Below, piece after piece: positions 1-8,089 of a stretch of DNA of 37,315 nt; within the stretch, counting starts at the first letter, position 1, and each line of letters starts with the position of its first letter. The DNA lies in the NCBI RefSeq assembly GCF_013215345.1, contig NZ_JABSOV010000034.1, positions 1 to 37,315 on the forward strand. The letters are read 5' to 3'. Source of the DNA: Colwellia sp. Lineage in GTDB: Bacteria > Pseudomonadota > Gammaproteobacteria > Enterobacterales > Alteromonadaceae. A program made the translations under genes and the position numbers. Below the pieces are notes generated by a model. That model was not told the origin of the DNA. It made no database searches and saw nothing but the letters and a program-made list of their open reading frames with translations.

Positions 1-249
1 ATCATAAACACATAAAGGTTCGTTTTTCTCATAAACGGCAGTCTCTTTACTACCACTAATTAAGGTATCAGATAAGGTGATTTCACGCATACCCACTTTG
101 ATATCGTGGATTTTACCTGATACATAAACTTTTTTGGAATTAGGGAATGATTGGTCGGAAACATTTTTTAAAAATGCTTCTGCCGCTGCACGTTTTTCAC
201 GTCTGGTTGGTTTTTTTACTACTTTATCAACATTGGTTGAATTGGACAT
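1..249 (-). CDS. thiC: ThiC, phosphomethylpyrimidine synthase (N-terminal part only)
   Basis: The gene is cut by the window edge, so only the first 83 codons are visible. The frame is open from the ATG at 249 down to base 1. Readable family signatures are FPNSKKVYVSG (residues 36-46), then MREITLSDTLISGSKE and a YEKNE...VYD stretch, which match the start of bacterial ThiC. ThiC is a radical-SAM Fe-S enzyme that rearranges aminoimidazole ribotide into hydroxymethylpyrimidine phosphate for thiamine synthesis, in the cytoplasm. The N-terminus is basic (TRREKRAAAE), also typical. A weak ribosome site (AAGGTG) lies just before the ATG. A TPP riboswitch about 160 bases upstream on the same strand supports the call strongly. 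The catalytic CxxxCxxC region lies outside the window. Confidence 0.93.
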   Translation of the reverse strand, partial: MSNSTNVDKVVKKPTRREKRAAAEAFLKNVSDQSFPNSKKVYVSGKIHDIKVGMREITLSDTLISGSKETAVYEKNEPLCVYD

Positions 250-333
250 GGTCGCACCTTGTTTTTGTTTTTCTTGTTTTATTCCCAATAATAAGGACAA
301 TAAAAGTAAGAAAAAAATAAAAATAGGCGGAGT

Positions 334-358
334 TTTTTTAACTATTTCATAGTTAAAA
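334..358 (-). other. Hairpin in the thiC leader
   Basis: An 11-bp perfect AT-only stem (arms TTTTTAACTAT and ATAGTTAAAAA around a 3-base loop) lies between the TPP aptamer and the thiC start. On the thiC strand it is followed by A residues rather than a U run, so it is not a standard intrinsic terminator. It may belong to the riboswitch expression platform or may be incidental. Confidence 0.3.
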
Positions 359-410
359 AGAGGCAAAAAGAGGTTGGAAAAAATTAAGGTTACAGGACTT
401 AATCACTCTC

Positions 411-494
411 TCTTGTTTCCTACGCAGATATTAATCTGATCAGGTTTTACGGATCCCGCTTTCGCGATCTCAGCCTTTGGCACTCCGACAAGTG
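411..494 (-). promoter_or_regulatory. TPP riboswitch (THI element) controlling thiC
   Basis: Read on the minus strand, the conserved TPP aptamer blocks are present in order: a CTTGT arm, GGAGTGCC, the invariant GCTGAGA, then CCGTAAAACCTGATCAG, TTAATATCTG, CGTAGGAAA and the closing ACAAG arm, which pairs with CTTGT to make P1. The aptamer lies upstream of thiC on the same strand, the usual arrangement for thiamine-pyrophosphate repression of this gene. An open frame crosses this RNA but is explained by it. The expression platform must lie in the 160-base U-rich leader that follows. Confidence 0.95.
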
Positions 495-676
495 TGCGCT
501 TACCAATCTTAAAAGTTAGGTAAGCGCAGCTAGATTCTAACGTGAGCTTAGCGGATAGTGCAAGCGCTAAAATAATAAACACTACAAAGCAGACCACTGA
601 CAAAGCAGAGTAAAAATAACCATTGCCAATATGAGTGAGCAAGGTAACATGAGCAAAAATTTACGATGAAGCCCTT

Positions 677-1264
677 ATGTTAACTATATTCTCTGCTGAA
701 AATTTTAAAACTATTCCATGGAAAAATGGCTTAGGCCACACCACTGAATTAGCCATTAGCGATGGCGGTAATTTAGATAATTTTGCTTGGCGATTAAGTA
801 TCGCCAGCGTAGTAAATGACGGTGATTTTTCAAATTTTTCTGGATATCAACGTAATTTAGTCTTAATAGAAGGCGAAGGTTTAACACTAGATCACCGCAA
901 TGGCGATGTTGATAAGTTAGCTGAACTACTGGATATCGCCCACTTTGATGGCGCCAGCAATACTTATGGCGCGCTAATAAATGGTGGTATTAAAGACTTT
1001 AATATTATGACCAAGCAGGGTCATTTTTCTGCGCAAGTTGATACCTATACGGCTAATGAAAAAGTAATGTTATCAGCCAAAGCGAGCACCTTAATATTCG
1101 CTTATAGCTTATCGGCAGCAATGACTTTTGAGCAGAGTAACAATAAAACTGATGTTGCTCAGGGAGCTTTAGCTCGCATTGAAAACCAAGCCAGTGAAAA
1201 GCCACTAGATATTTCACTTACCGGTGAAAATATGATAATAATTCAGCTATCTAAGTTAAAATAA
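677..1264 (+). CDS. HutD/Ves family cupin-like protein
   Basis: This 195-residue protein matches the HutD/Ves family. The N-terminal motif is F...NFKTIPWKNGLGHTTELA, followed by FAWRLSIASV..DGDFSNFSGYQRNLVLIEGEGLTL, the characteristic cupin-like core of the family. Members include E. coli Ves, described as cold-inducible, and HutD of histidine utilisation operons. The biochemical role is not settled. No hut genes are nearby, so a Ves-like role fits better than histidine catabolism. There is no signal peptide or membrane segment, so it is probably cytoplasmic. The start has only a poor ribosome site. The gene diverges from the thiC transcription unit. Confidence 0.85.
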   Translation: MLTIFSAENFKTIPWKNGLGHTTELAISDGGNLDNFAWRLSIASVVNDGDFSNFSGYQRNLVLIEGEGLTLDHRNGDVDKLAELLDIAHFDGASNTYGALINGGIKDFNIMTKQGHFSAQVDTYTANEKVMLSAKASTLIFAYSLSAAMTFEQSNNKTDVAQGALARIENQASEKPLDISLTGENMIIIQLSKLK

Positions 1265-1364
1265 GCAAGTTAGAGTAAAACGGTGAGGATGCACAAGTAA
1301 ATTAATACTTAGGCAACCCTTACAGCAATATTCTTAACAAAAAAATAAGTTATATATAAGGTAA

Positions 1365-2030
1365 ATGGCAGTGAATAAAAATAACACCCTAGTATTTATC
1401 ACCTTAGCCATTAGCTTTATTTTATCAACACTATTAAAGCCGTATCCATTTAGTTGGGCAGTAAAAATGCTGCCTATATTCTTGCTTATTGCTATTACTT
1501 GGCAGCACAGTAAGCAGCTTATCGTCCAACAGAAACCAACTAGCGTTAGGTTTTTTATCTTTGGCTTATTGTTGTCTAGCTGCGGTGATTTTCTACTGGA
1601 TTACAACCAACAGGATTGGTTTATTTTCGGCTTAGCGGCTTTTTTCATTGCCCATCTTTGTTATTTAATTAGCTTAAAACCTTTTAATAATGTCTATATA
1701 GCTGATAAGAAACCACTTATTCTCATCACATATATCGGCTTTGGTGTTCTGATGTTTATGCTATTTATTAATGGCTTAGGTGAGTTATTTATTCCGGTAT
1801 TGGCTTATATGGTAGTGCTACTACTTATGGCACTGGCAACTGTATTTAGCCACAGGTCTAATTTATGGCTAGTGCTTGGTGGTATTAGCTTTGTACTATC
1901 CGATTCATTAATTGGTTTTGATAAATTTAATAGCGCTATTGTTCAAAACCAACTTTGGGTAATGGCAACCTATTACTTCGCTCAATTTGCCTTAGTTAAA
2001 GGTTACCTGATGTCATTAAAGAAAATTTAA
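1365..2030 (+). CDS. YhhN/TMEM86-family membrane protein
   Basis: A 221-residue protein made almost entirely of hydrophobic helices, about seven or eight of them. YhhN-family signatures are GLLLSSCGDFLLD near residues 62-74, a FFIAHLCYLI helix, and GGISFVLSDSLIGFDKF near residues 168-184. Animal members (TMEM86) are lysoplasmalogenases that hydrolyse vinyl-ether lysolipids. The bacterial role is less certain. The start is uncertain: AAGG at 1358-1361 is only 3 bases before the ATG at 1365 but 9 bases before an in-frame GTG at 1371, so GTG 1371 may be the true start. lexA follows after a 123-base gap with its own promoter. Confidence 0.85.
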   Translation: MAVNKNNTLVFITLAISFILSTLLKPYPFSWAVKMLPIFLLIAITWQHSKQLIVQQKPTSVRFFIFGLLLSSCGDFLLDYNQQDWFIFGLAAFFIAHLCYLISLKPFNNVYIADKKPLILITYIGFGVLMFMLFINGLGELFIPVLAYMVVLLLMALATVFSHRSNLWLVLGGISFVLSDSLIGFDKFNSAIVQNQLWVMATYYFAQFALVKGYLMSLKKI

Positions 2031-2090
2031 TGATCTTTTGTTAGCAACAATCATAAGAATACCCTGACATACTTGCCCTTAAAGTAAAAC

Positions 2091-2118
2091 TTGCCTTTAA
2101 AACATTCCTGTATATACT
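2091..2118 (+). promoter_or_regulatory. Putative lexA promoter (-35 TTGCCT, -10 TATACT)
   Basis: TTGCCT at 2091-2096 and TATACT at 2113-2118 are spaced by 16 bases. The -10 hexamer lies inside the first SOS box, so LexA binding would block RNA polymerase. This is inferred from sequence only. Confidence 0.55.
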
Positions 2119-2144
2119 ACCAGTAATACTGTGTAAATTTACAG
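2108..2144 (+). promoter_or_regulatory. Two LexA (SOS) boxes, lexA autoregulation
   Basis: Two CTG-N10-CAG palindromes fit the gammaproteobacterial SOS box. Box 1 is at 2108-2123 (core TATATACTAC) and box 2 at 2129-2144 (core TGTAAATTTA). They are spaced 21 bp start to start, so they lie on the same face of the helix. A tandem pair in front of lexA is the classic autoregulatory arrangement. Box 2 ends only 9 bases before the ATG at 2154. Confidence 0.93.
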
Positions 2145-2153
2145 GCTTAAGCT

Positions 2154-2789
2154 ATGATAGATTCAACCACCGAATTGCGCCCGCTGACTAAGCGACAGCA
2201 ACAAATTTATGATTTAATCAAAGATAAAATCAAAGATACGGGTATGCCACCAACGCGTGCTGAAATCGCTAATTTTTTTGGTTTCAAATCAGCGAATGCC
2301 GCCGAAGAACATTTAAAAGCCTTAGCCAAAAAAGGCTATATTGAAATGCTTGCCGGCACCTCTCGTGGCATTCGTTTAGTTGAAGAGTTTTTAGAAAAAG
2401 AAGGTATACCACTTATTGGCCGTGTCGCTGCTGGTGAACCTATTTTGGCGCAAGAGCATATCGAAGAGCATTATAAAGTAGATGGTGATTTGTTCCACCC
2501 AGCCGCCGATTACCTTTTGCGTGTTAATGGCGAAAGCATGAAAGACATTGGTATTTTAGATGGTGATTTACTTGCTGTGCATCAAACTACTGATGTACAA
2601 AATGGCCAAGTAGTTGTTGCCCGCGTTGAAGACGAAGTTACGGTAAAACGTTATAAACGTGAAGGTAATATTGTTTATTTACATGCTGAAAATGAAGAGT
2701 TTTCTCCCATTAAAGTCGATCTAACTAACCAAGAATTCAATATTGAGGGTATTGCCGTGGGCATTATCCGCAGTGGTAGTTGGATGTAA
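2154..2789 (+). CDS. lexA: LexA, SOS response repressor and self-cleaving protease
   Basis: At 211 residues this is close to the usual LexA length, with about 7 extra residues before the [12 protein letters not shown] helix. The winged-helix DNA-binding domain covers residues 10-75 ([27 protein letters not shown]). The peptidase S24 domain follows. The cleavage site is Ala93-Gly94 (RVAAGEP), with catalytic Ser128 (NGESMKD) and Lys165 (TVKRYKR). All three are shifted by 9 residues relative to E. coli Ala84-Gly85, Ser119 and Lys156. The protein should bind the two SOS boxes just upstream and be inactivated by RecA-stimulated self-cleavage after DNA damage. The E. coli partner gene dinF is not downstream. 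A decayed dinF-like remnant lies at 13562-13775. Confidence 0.98.
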   Translation: MIDSTTELRPLTKRQQQIYDLIKDKIKDTGMPPTRAEIANFFGFKSANAAEEHLKALAKKGYIEMLAGTSRGIRLVEEFLEKEGIPLIGRVAAGEPILAQEHIEEHYKVDGDLFHPAADYLLRVNGESMKDIGILDGDLLAVHQTTDVQNGQVVVARVEDEVTVKRYKREGNIVYLHAENEEFSPIKVDLTNQEFNIEGIAVGIIRSGSWM

Positions 2790-3051
2790 CTCCCCCCAAA
2801 AAAAGACCTGACTAATGTTGCTTAATCAGCAATATTCTAAACGCCATAATTACGCTAACTAATAATAAAGTTGACTGTAATTGTGGTTTTTTTATTTCTT
2901 CATAGCAGAAAACCCCTCAATATTTCTATATTCTTTTTTTATCTATATCCCAAGTTTACCAAAGCTACTTACAGCAAAGCTCACGCAAACATTAGAGCTA
3001 TTACTCCATTGAATTAAATGACTTTTTTCTAATTACTTAGCTATATAACAT
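2790..3051. other. AT-rich intergenic region without a gene
   Basis: No open frame with coding character is visible. An 8-bp stem (AATGTTGC 2814-2821 with GCAATATT 2829-2836, one G-U pair) just after lexA could be a weak terminator, but no U run follows. The remainder leads into the cox control region. Confidence 0.5.
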
Positions 3052-3065
3052 TTGACCTAGATCAA
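3052..3065 (+). promoter_or_regulatory. FNR/CRP-family site upstream of the cox operon
   Basis: TTGACCTAGATCAA matches the FNR consensus TTGAT-N4-ATCAA at 9 of 10 specified bases. It is the only such full site I noticed in the window and it lies about 330 bases before coxB. TTGACC inside it could also serve as a -35 element, so binding would probably repress. Low-oxygen repression of an aa3-type oxidase fits this, but that is an inference. Confidence 0.6.
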
Positions 3066-3123
3066 ATTTTAGCGTAATTCTAGTAACAGTAACGCATACA
3101 AAACGAACATAAAAAGAATAAAA

Positions 3124-3241
3124 AGACGTCGATGCGCTAATCCTGTGACACTAAATTACTAGTGCCATGTCAGATTACTATTCACGTCGGTAATAAACCT
3201 GAACTCGGTATGGGTACCAAACGGTATAAGTTTATTCGCCA
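3124..3241 (+). promoter_or_regulatory. Possible structured 5' leader of the cox transcript
   Basis: Between the FNR-like site and coxB there are nested complementary segments. GACGT (about 3125) pairs with ACGTC (about 3184) around a small stem CACTA/TAGTG. Then AATAAAC (about 3192) pairs with GTTTATT (about 3231), enclosing a GGTA/TACC hairpin. No known riboswitch class is recognised. Chance pairing in AT-rich DNA cannot be excluded. Confidence 0.3.
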
Positions 3242-3392
3242 TCAATCGTTCTACATCGCGAAGCCGTGGCTAAACCGAGATCTTGTTAGTTTATAAAAAA
3301 TAAAATAATAAAAACTACAGATATTCAGTTCAGTGGTTATGAAGTACATTGCTGTACATCTGTTCTCTATGATTATCAAGAGGAGATGCCGT

Positions 3393-4952
3393 GTGGGGAA
3401 ACATAAGCTAATTTGGTTAGTGTTGGTAAGCCTGTTTACCAATTCAGCCTGGGCAGACATGCAGTTAAACCTGACGAAAGGGGTTACTGCCGTTAGCAGA
3501 GATGTGTACGATTTACATATGCTGGTGCTGTACATTTGTACCGCAATTGGCGTCATAGTATTTGGTGCTATGTTTTGGTCCATTGCTTTTCACCGAAAAT
3601 CTAAAGGGGTAAAACCTGCTGATTTTCATGAAAGTACCAAGATTGAAATATTATGGACGGCAATACCCATTGTCATCTTAATCGCCATGGCAATACCGGC
3701 AACACACACACTAATCGCCATGGAAGATAACAGCAATTCTGATGTTACTATCCAAATAACTGGCTCTCAATGGAAATGGCATTACAAATATTTTGATCAA
3801 GATATCGAATATTACTCTGTGCTGTCGACCCCACGTGAACAATACCAAAACCAAAAAGAAACTATTGCTACCAAGGGTGAAAACTATTTACTTGAGGTTG
3901 ATAAGCCACTGGTGATTCCCGCCAATAAAAAAGTTCGTTTCTTAATTACCTCTGATGATGTTATCCATGCGTGGTGGGTACCTGCTTTTGCCGTTAAGCA
4001 AGATGCTAACCCAGGCTTTATTAACGAAGCATGGACTAAAGTCGATGAGCCGGGAATTTATCGCGGCCAATGTGCTGAATTATGCGGTAAAGATCATGGC
4101 TTTATGCCCATTGTAGTTGAAGTGAAATCTGAAGCTGATTATGACATTTGGATAAATGAACAGCAGCAACGTAATGCCCAAGCTGCCGAAGCTGAAAGAG
4201 CGTCATTAAGTGCTTCACTATCAAAAGAAGAATTGATGCAACTAGGTGAAATCACTTATACCGCCTATTGTTCGGCATGCCATCAGCCAACAGGCTTAGG
4301 TTTGCCACCGGCCTTCCCTGCCTTAAAAGGTAGCCCTATAACTACAACAGGTAGTGCTAAAGAACACATTAACATTGTCTTTAACGGTAAAGCGGGTACT
4401 GGTATGCAGGGTTATGGTAAGCAATTAAGTATGAAACAAATTGCTGCTGTTGTTACCTACGAGCGTAATGCTTGGGGTAATAATACCGGTGATGTCGTGC
4501 AAGCATCTGATGTTAAATCTGCTGTTGCTTATTCTGTTGAAGGTACAGCACAAGAGGCTAAAGCATCCGTAGCAGTTGAAGAAGCGGTAGAGACAATAAC
4601 TGAAGAAGCACCGGTAGAAGATTTAGCTAAAGTGTATAGCCATGATGAATTAATGACTATGGGCGAAAAAGTCTATATGAAAGCTTGTGTTGCTTGTCAT
4701 CAACCGACAGGTGCAGGCTTACCTCCAGCATTTCCTGCGCTTAAAGGCAGTGCAATTGCAACGGGAGATATCGCTGTTCATCTAGATATGGTGCTGAACG
4801 GTAGTAAGAAAAATGCCGCCATGGCTGCTTTTGCTAGCCAACTAACCAAAACCGAAATAGCCGCTGTTGTAACTTATGAGCGTAATGCTTGGGGAAATAA
4901 TACCGGTGATTTAGTACAACCTGCAGCTGTTGATGCTGCTAGTGCGAATTAG
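3393..4952 (+). CDS. coxB: Cytochrome c oxidase subunit II with two C-terminal cytochrome c domains
   Basis: The start is taken as GTG 3393 because AGGAG at 3381-3385 sits 7 bases before it and it opens a clean signal peptide (GKHKLIWLVLVSLFTNSAWA). An earlier in-frame GTG at 3333 has no ribosome site. The 519-residue protein has two membrane helices (about 43-65 and 86-105). A periplasmic CuA domain follows with ligands His192, Cys227, Glu229, Cys231, His235 and Met238. Two c-type haem domains come next: CSACH at 293-297 with Met338 as probable axial ligand, and CVACH at 432-436 with Met477. The two domains are near-duplicates, sharing HQPTG.GLPPAFPALKGS and VVTYERNAWGNNTGD, joined by an acidic Ala/Glu-rich linker (about 370-410). 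This subunit takes electrons and passes them to CuA. It is the first gene of the oxidase operon. Confidence 0.95.
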   Translation: MGKHKLIWLVLVSLFTNSAWADMQLNLTKGVTAVSRDVYDLHMLVLYICTAIGVIVFGAMFWSIAFHRKSKGVKPADFHESTKIEILWTAIPIVILIAMAIPATHTLIAMEDNSNSDVTIQITGSQWKWHYKYFDQDIEYYSVLSTPREQYQNQKETIATKGENYLLEVDKPLVIPANKKVRFLITSDDVIHAWWVPAFAVKQDANPGFINEAWTKVDEPGIYRGQCAELCGKDHGFMPIVVEVKSEADYDIWINEQQQRNAQAAEAERASLSASLSKEELMQLGEITYTAYCSACHQPTGLGLPPAFPALKGSPITTTGSAKEHINIVFNGKAGTGMQGYGKQLSMKQIAAVVTYERNAWGNNTGDVVQASDVKSAVAYSVEGTAQEAKASVAVEEAVETITEEAPVEDLAKVYSHDELMTMGEKVYMKACVACHQPTGAGLPPAFPALKGSAIATGDIAVHLDMVLNGSKKNAAMAAFASQLTKTEIAAVVTYERNAWGNNTGDLVQPAAVDAASAN

Positions 4953-4963
4953 GGGGATATAAA

Positions 4964-6583
4964 ATGACTACAGACGCTATAGCACAAGATTCGCACGACG
5001 AACATCATGATGACTCACATGAACATGGAAAAATGACCGGAATAAAGCGTTGGCTTTATACCACTAACCATAAAGATATCGGCACGCTGTATTTATGGTT
5101 TGCTTTTATTATGTTTTTAACCGGTGGCGCCATGGCAATGGTGATCCGTGCTGAGCTATTTCAGCCTGGTTTACAACTAGTAGAACCAGATTTTTTTAAC
5201 CAGTTAACCACAGTGCATGGCTTGATCATGGTATTTGGCGCGATTATGCCTGCATTTACCGGCTTTGCTAACTGGATGATACCTATGATGATAGGTGCGC
5301 CAGATATGGCACTGCCGCGCATGAACAACTGGAGTTTTTGGATACTGCCCTTTGCCTTTGCTATTTTGCTTAGCTCATTCTTTATGGAAAGTGGTGCGCC
5401 TAACTTCGGCTGGACTTTCTACGCGCCATTATCCACAACTTATTCTAACGGCAGTACTGCATTCTTCGTTTTTGCTGTGCATATCATGGGGATCTCTTCC
5501 ATTATGGGGGCAATTAATATTGTCGTTACCATAATGAATCTGCGGGCCCCTGGCATGACTTATATGAAAATGCCGTTATTTGTTTGGACATTTTTCATTA
5601 CGGCTTATTTATTAATTGCGGTGATGCCGGTGCTCGCTGGTGTGGTAACCATGCTACTAACCGATACCTATTTTGGCACTAGTTTCTTTGATGCCGCAGG
5701 TGGCGGCGACCCAGTAATGTTCCAGCATATTTTCTGGTTCTTTGGTCACCCTGAAGTATATATTATGATTTTGCCGGCTTTTGGTATTGTCTCAACCACT
5801 ATTCCGGCCTTTTCTCGTAAAAGACTATTTGGCTATAGCTCAATGGTTTATGCCACCTCATCAATTGCTTTATTGTCCTTTATCGTTTGGGCACACCATA
5901 TGTTCACTACAGGCATGCCATTATTTGGTGAACTGTTCTTTATGTATTGCACCATGCTCATTGCCGTACCAACAGGGGTGAAAGTCTTTAACTGGGTCGC
6001 GACTATGTGGCGCGGCTCATTAAGCTTTGAAACACCCATGTTATTCTCTATTGCCTTTGTTATTTTATTCACCATAGGCGGTTTTTCAGGCTTGATGCTG
6101 GCAATGACTCCTGTTGATTTTCAATACCATGATACTTACTTCGTTGTTGCTCATTTTCATTATGTGCTGGTTACTGGCTCATTGTTTTCAATTTATGCCG
6201 GCGCTTATTATTGGCTACCAAAATGGACCGGTCATATGTACAACGATACCTTGAGTAAATGGCATTTCTGGTGTTCATTAATATCAGTGAACTTGCTGTT
6301 TTTCCCTATGCACTTCTTAGGCTTAGCGGGTATGCCACGTAGAATTCCAGATTATGCACTGCAATTTGCCGATTTTAATAAGTGGGTCAGTATAGGTGGC
6401 TTTGCCTTTGGTATATCGCAATTGATTTTCTTAGTCGTAGTGATCAAATGTATTCGCGGTGGCGAAAAAGCCCCGGCAAAACCTTGGGATGGCGCCTTAG
6501 GTTTAGAGTGGACAGTAGCAAGCCCTGCACCTTACCACACCTTTAGTACGCCACCCGCGCAAAAAGACATAGACAATATCTAA
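4964..6583 (+). CDS. ctaD: Cytochrome c oxidase subunit I (haem-copper catalytic subunit)
   Basis: A 539-residue, 12-helix haem-copper oxidase of the aa3 (type A) kind. Visible signatures are YTTNHKDIGTLYL near the N-terminus, VHGLIMVFGAIMPA, and the HPEVY motif in FWFFGHPEVYIMILPAFG (His-Tyr cross-link, CuB ligand). The WAHHMFTTG histidine pair (CuB) and VVAHFHYVLVTG (haem a and a3 ligands) follow. The N-terminus carries a His/Asp-rich tail (HDEHHDDSHEHGK) before the first helix. It reduces oxygen to water and pumps protons in the inner membrane. A GGGGG-containing ribosome site precedes the ATG, 11 bases after coxB ends. Confidence 0.98.
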   Translation: MTTDAIAQDSHDEHHDDSHEHGKMTGIKRWLYTTNHKDIGTLYLWFAFIMFLTGGAMAMVIRAELFQPGLQLVEPDFFNQLTTVHGLIMVFGAIMPAFTGFANWMIPMMIGAPDMALPRMNNWSFWILPFAFAILLSSFFMESGAPNFGWTFYAPLSTTYSNGSTAFFVFAVHIMGISSIMGAINIVVTIMNLRAPGMTYMKMPLFVWTFFITAYLLIAVMPVLAGVVTMLLTDTYFGTSFFDAAGGGDPVMFQHIFWFFGHPEVYIMILPAFGIVSTTIPAFSRKRLFGYSSMVYATSSIALLSFIVWAHHMFTTGMPLFGELFFMYCTMLIAVPTGVKVFNWVATMWRGSLSFETPMLFSIAFVILFTIGGFSGLMLAMTPVDFQYHDTYFVVAHFHYVLVTGSLFSIYAGAYYWLPKWTGHMYNDTLSKWHFWCSLISVNLLFFPMHFLGLAGMPRRIPDYALQFADFNKWVSIGGFAFGISQLIFLVVVIKCIRGGEKAPAKPWDGALGLEWTVASPAPYHTFSTPPAQKDIDNI

Positions 6584-6603
6584 CAGCCGAGACATAAAAT
6601 AAT

Positions 6604-7170
6604 ATGAATAAAGAAGAGCAAAACCAAGCTGGCATTAATACTAGCGCTAAAAACAACAGCAAAACGGTAAAGAAATTACTGCTGGTGGTTGTTGCTATGT
6701 TTGGCTTTGGTTTTGCGCTGGTGCCTTTATATGATGTTTTTTGTGATATTACCGGCTTAAATGGCAAGACTAACGATACTGCGGTGGCTTATACCTCCAC
6801 AGGTATTGATAAGTCTCGATTAGTAAAAGTACAATTTATTACCCGCAATGCCAAAGGTATCCCATGGAAATTTGAACCAGTAATTAATGAAATTGAAGTT
6901 CATCCTGGTGAGATGAAATTGGTTTCATTTTATGCAAAAAACAATGCAGCGCATGACATTATTGGTCAAGCCGTACCGTCAGTTTCTCCTGGCTTAGCGG
7001 CAAATTATTTTCATAAAATTGAATGTTTTTGTTTTACCCAACAGCCGCTTAAAGCCGCAGAGGAAGTTGAAATGACCTTGCAGTTTTATGTCGACTTAGA
7101 ATTACCCGCAGACATCAACACCTTAACTTTATCTTATACCTTGTATGACATAACAGAGAAGTCGTCATAG
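6604..7170 (+). CDS. ctaG: CtaG/Cox11, copper chaperone for CuB
   Basis: A 188-residue Cox11-family protein. A single N-terminal helix (about 21-40, LLLVVVAMFGFGFALVPLYDVFC) anchors a periplasmic domain. The copper-binding CFCF motif is in KIECFCFTQQPL, and the family stretch VPSVSPGLAANYFHKIECFCF is intact. It delivers copper to the CuB site of subunit I. It lies 20 bases after ctaD and 23 bases before ctaE, the usual place in proteobacterial cox operons. The ribosome site is weak, which suggests translational coupling. Confidence 0.96.
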   Translation: MNKEEQNQAGINTSAKNNSKTVKKLLLVVVAMFGFGFALVPLYDVFCDITGLNGKTNDTAVAYTSTGIDKSRLVKVQFITRNAKGIPWKFEPVINEIEVHPGEMKLVSFYAKNNAAHDIIGQAVPSVSPGLAANYFHKIECFCFTQQPLKAAEEVEMTLQFYVDLELPADINTLTLSYTLYDITEKSS

Positions 7171-7193
7171 GGTTCACTGAAAAGGGATAGAAA

Positions 7194-8078
7194 ATGACTA
7201 ACAAAGAATACGAAAGTTATTACGTACCCAGCCAAAGTCACTGGCCAATTATCGGCGCGGTGGCACTATTTATGATCGCCTTTGGTGCCGGTAACTATGT
7301 CACTGATTTAGCAAATGAAGAAAGTGGTTACGGTGGCTATTTATTACTCGCAGGCATAGCCCTGATTATTTATATGCTAGTGGGTTGGTTTAGTGATGTC
7401 ATCAATGAATCGTTAACGGGTAAGTACTCACATCAGATGGATAATTCATTCCGCCAAGGGATGAGTTGGTTTATCTTCTCTGAAGTGATGTTTTTTGTCG
7501 CATTTTTTGGCGCATTATTATATTTACGCGTATTTTCAGTGCCTTGGCTTGGCGGTGCCGGAAATAATATCGAAACTGGCGCGGTACTCTGGCCTGATTT
7601 CACCGCAATATGGCCGTTAATAAAAACCCCTGATGGCACCACTACCACGGCCATGGGTTGGTTTGGCTTACCGCTAATTAACACAGTTTTACTGATGACG
7701 TCTTCCGTTACTGCCCACTTCGCCCACAGTGCCTTACTTAAAAATAACCGTAGTGCCTTAAAAGCTTGGCTTGGCCTAACCATATTGCTAGGTGTGGCTT
7801 TTATCTGTTTTCAAGTTCTAGAATACGCACACGGCTACTCTGAAGAAATGCGTCTATATCTGGATAGCGGTGTCTATGGCAACACTTTTTACTTATTAAC
7901 TGGCTTTCACGGCATGCATGTCACCTTGGGTTGTATCATGTTGATAATCATGTGGTTAAGAGTATTAAAAGGCCACTTTACCCCAGGTAACCATTTTGCT
8001 TTTCAAGCAGCAAGTTGGTATTGGCATTTTGTCGATGTTGTTTGGGTCATGCTATTTGTTTTTGTTTATATTTTATAA
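7194..8078 (+). CDS. ctaE: Cytochrome c oxidase subunit III
   Basis: A 294-residue, seven-helix protein. Subunit III signatures include FRQGMSWFIFSEVMFFVAFFGALLYLR, LPLINTVLLMTSSVTAHFAHSAL, and the end block GFHGMHVTLGCIMLIIMWLR...FQAASWYWHFVDVVWVMLFVFVYIL. Subunit III stabilises the catalytic core and supports proton uptake. A good ribosome site (AAAAGGGA) precedes the ATG. Confidence 0.97.
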   Translation: MTNKEYESYYVPSQSHWPIIGAVALFMIAFGAGNYVTDLANEESGYGGYLLLAGIALIIYMLVGWFSDVINESLTGKYSHQMDNSFRQGMSWFIFSEVMFFVAFFGALLYLRVFSVPWLGGAGNNIETGAVLWPDFTAIWPLIKTPDGTTTTAMGWFGLPLINTVLLMTSSVTAHFAHSALLKNNRSALKAWLGLTILLGVAFICFQVLEYAHGYSEEMRLYLDSGVYGNTFYLLTGFHGMHVTLGCIMLIIMWLRVLKGHFTPGNHFAFQAASWYWHFVDVVWVMLFVFVYIL

Positions 8079-8089
8079 GGTCTAACTTT

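Noticed and set aside
134-352. 72-codon plus-strand frame at the window start
   Set aside because: It lies antisense to thiC and its leader and has low-complexity Lys-rich ends. The thiC frame on the minus strand carries clear family motifs.
403-642. 79-codon minus-strand frame with hydrophobic start
   Set aside because: Its second half is the TPP riboswitch aptamer of thiC, and the hydrophobic part is translated promoter DNA. There is no ribosome site.
3333-3392. Longer coxB beginning at GTG 3333
   Set aside because: It would place 20 extra residues before a clean signal peptide. AGGAG is correctly spaced only for GTG 3393.
3251-3583. 110-codon minus-strand frame at the coxB start
   Set aside because: It is antisense to the coxB signal peptide and first helix, has no family resemblance and no ribosome site.
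7433-7783. 116-codon minus-strand frame within ctaE
   Set aside because: It is a shadow of the conserved subunit III gene, with no recognisable protein.
8015-8089. SURF1 start inside ctaE
   Set aside because: The extra residues are an out-of-frame reading of the ctaE end. TTG 8090 has a correctly spaced AAGG.
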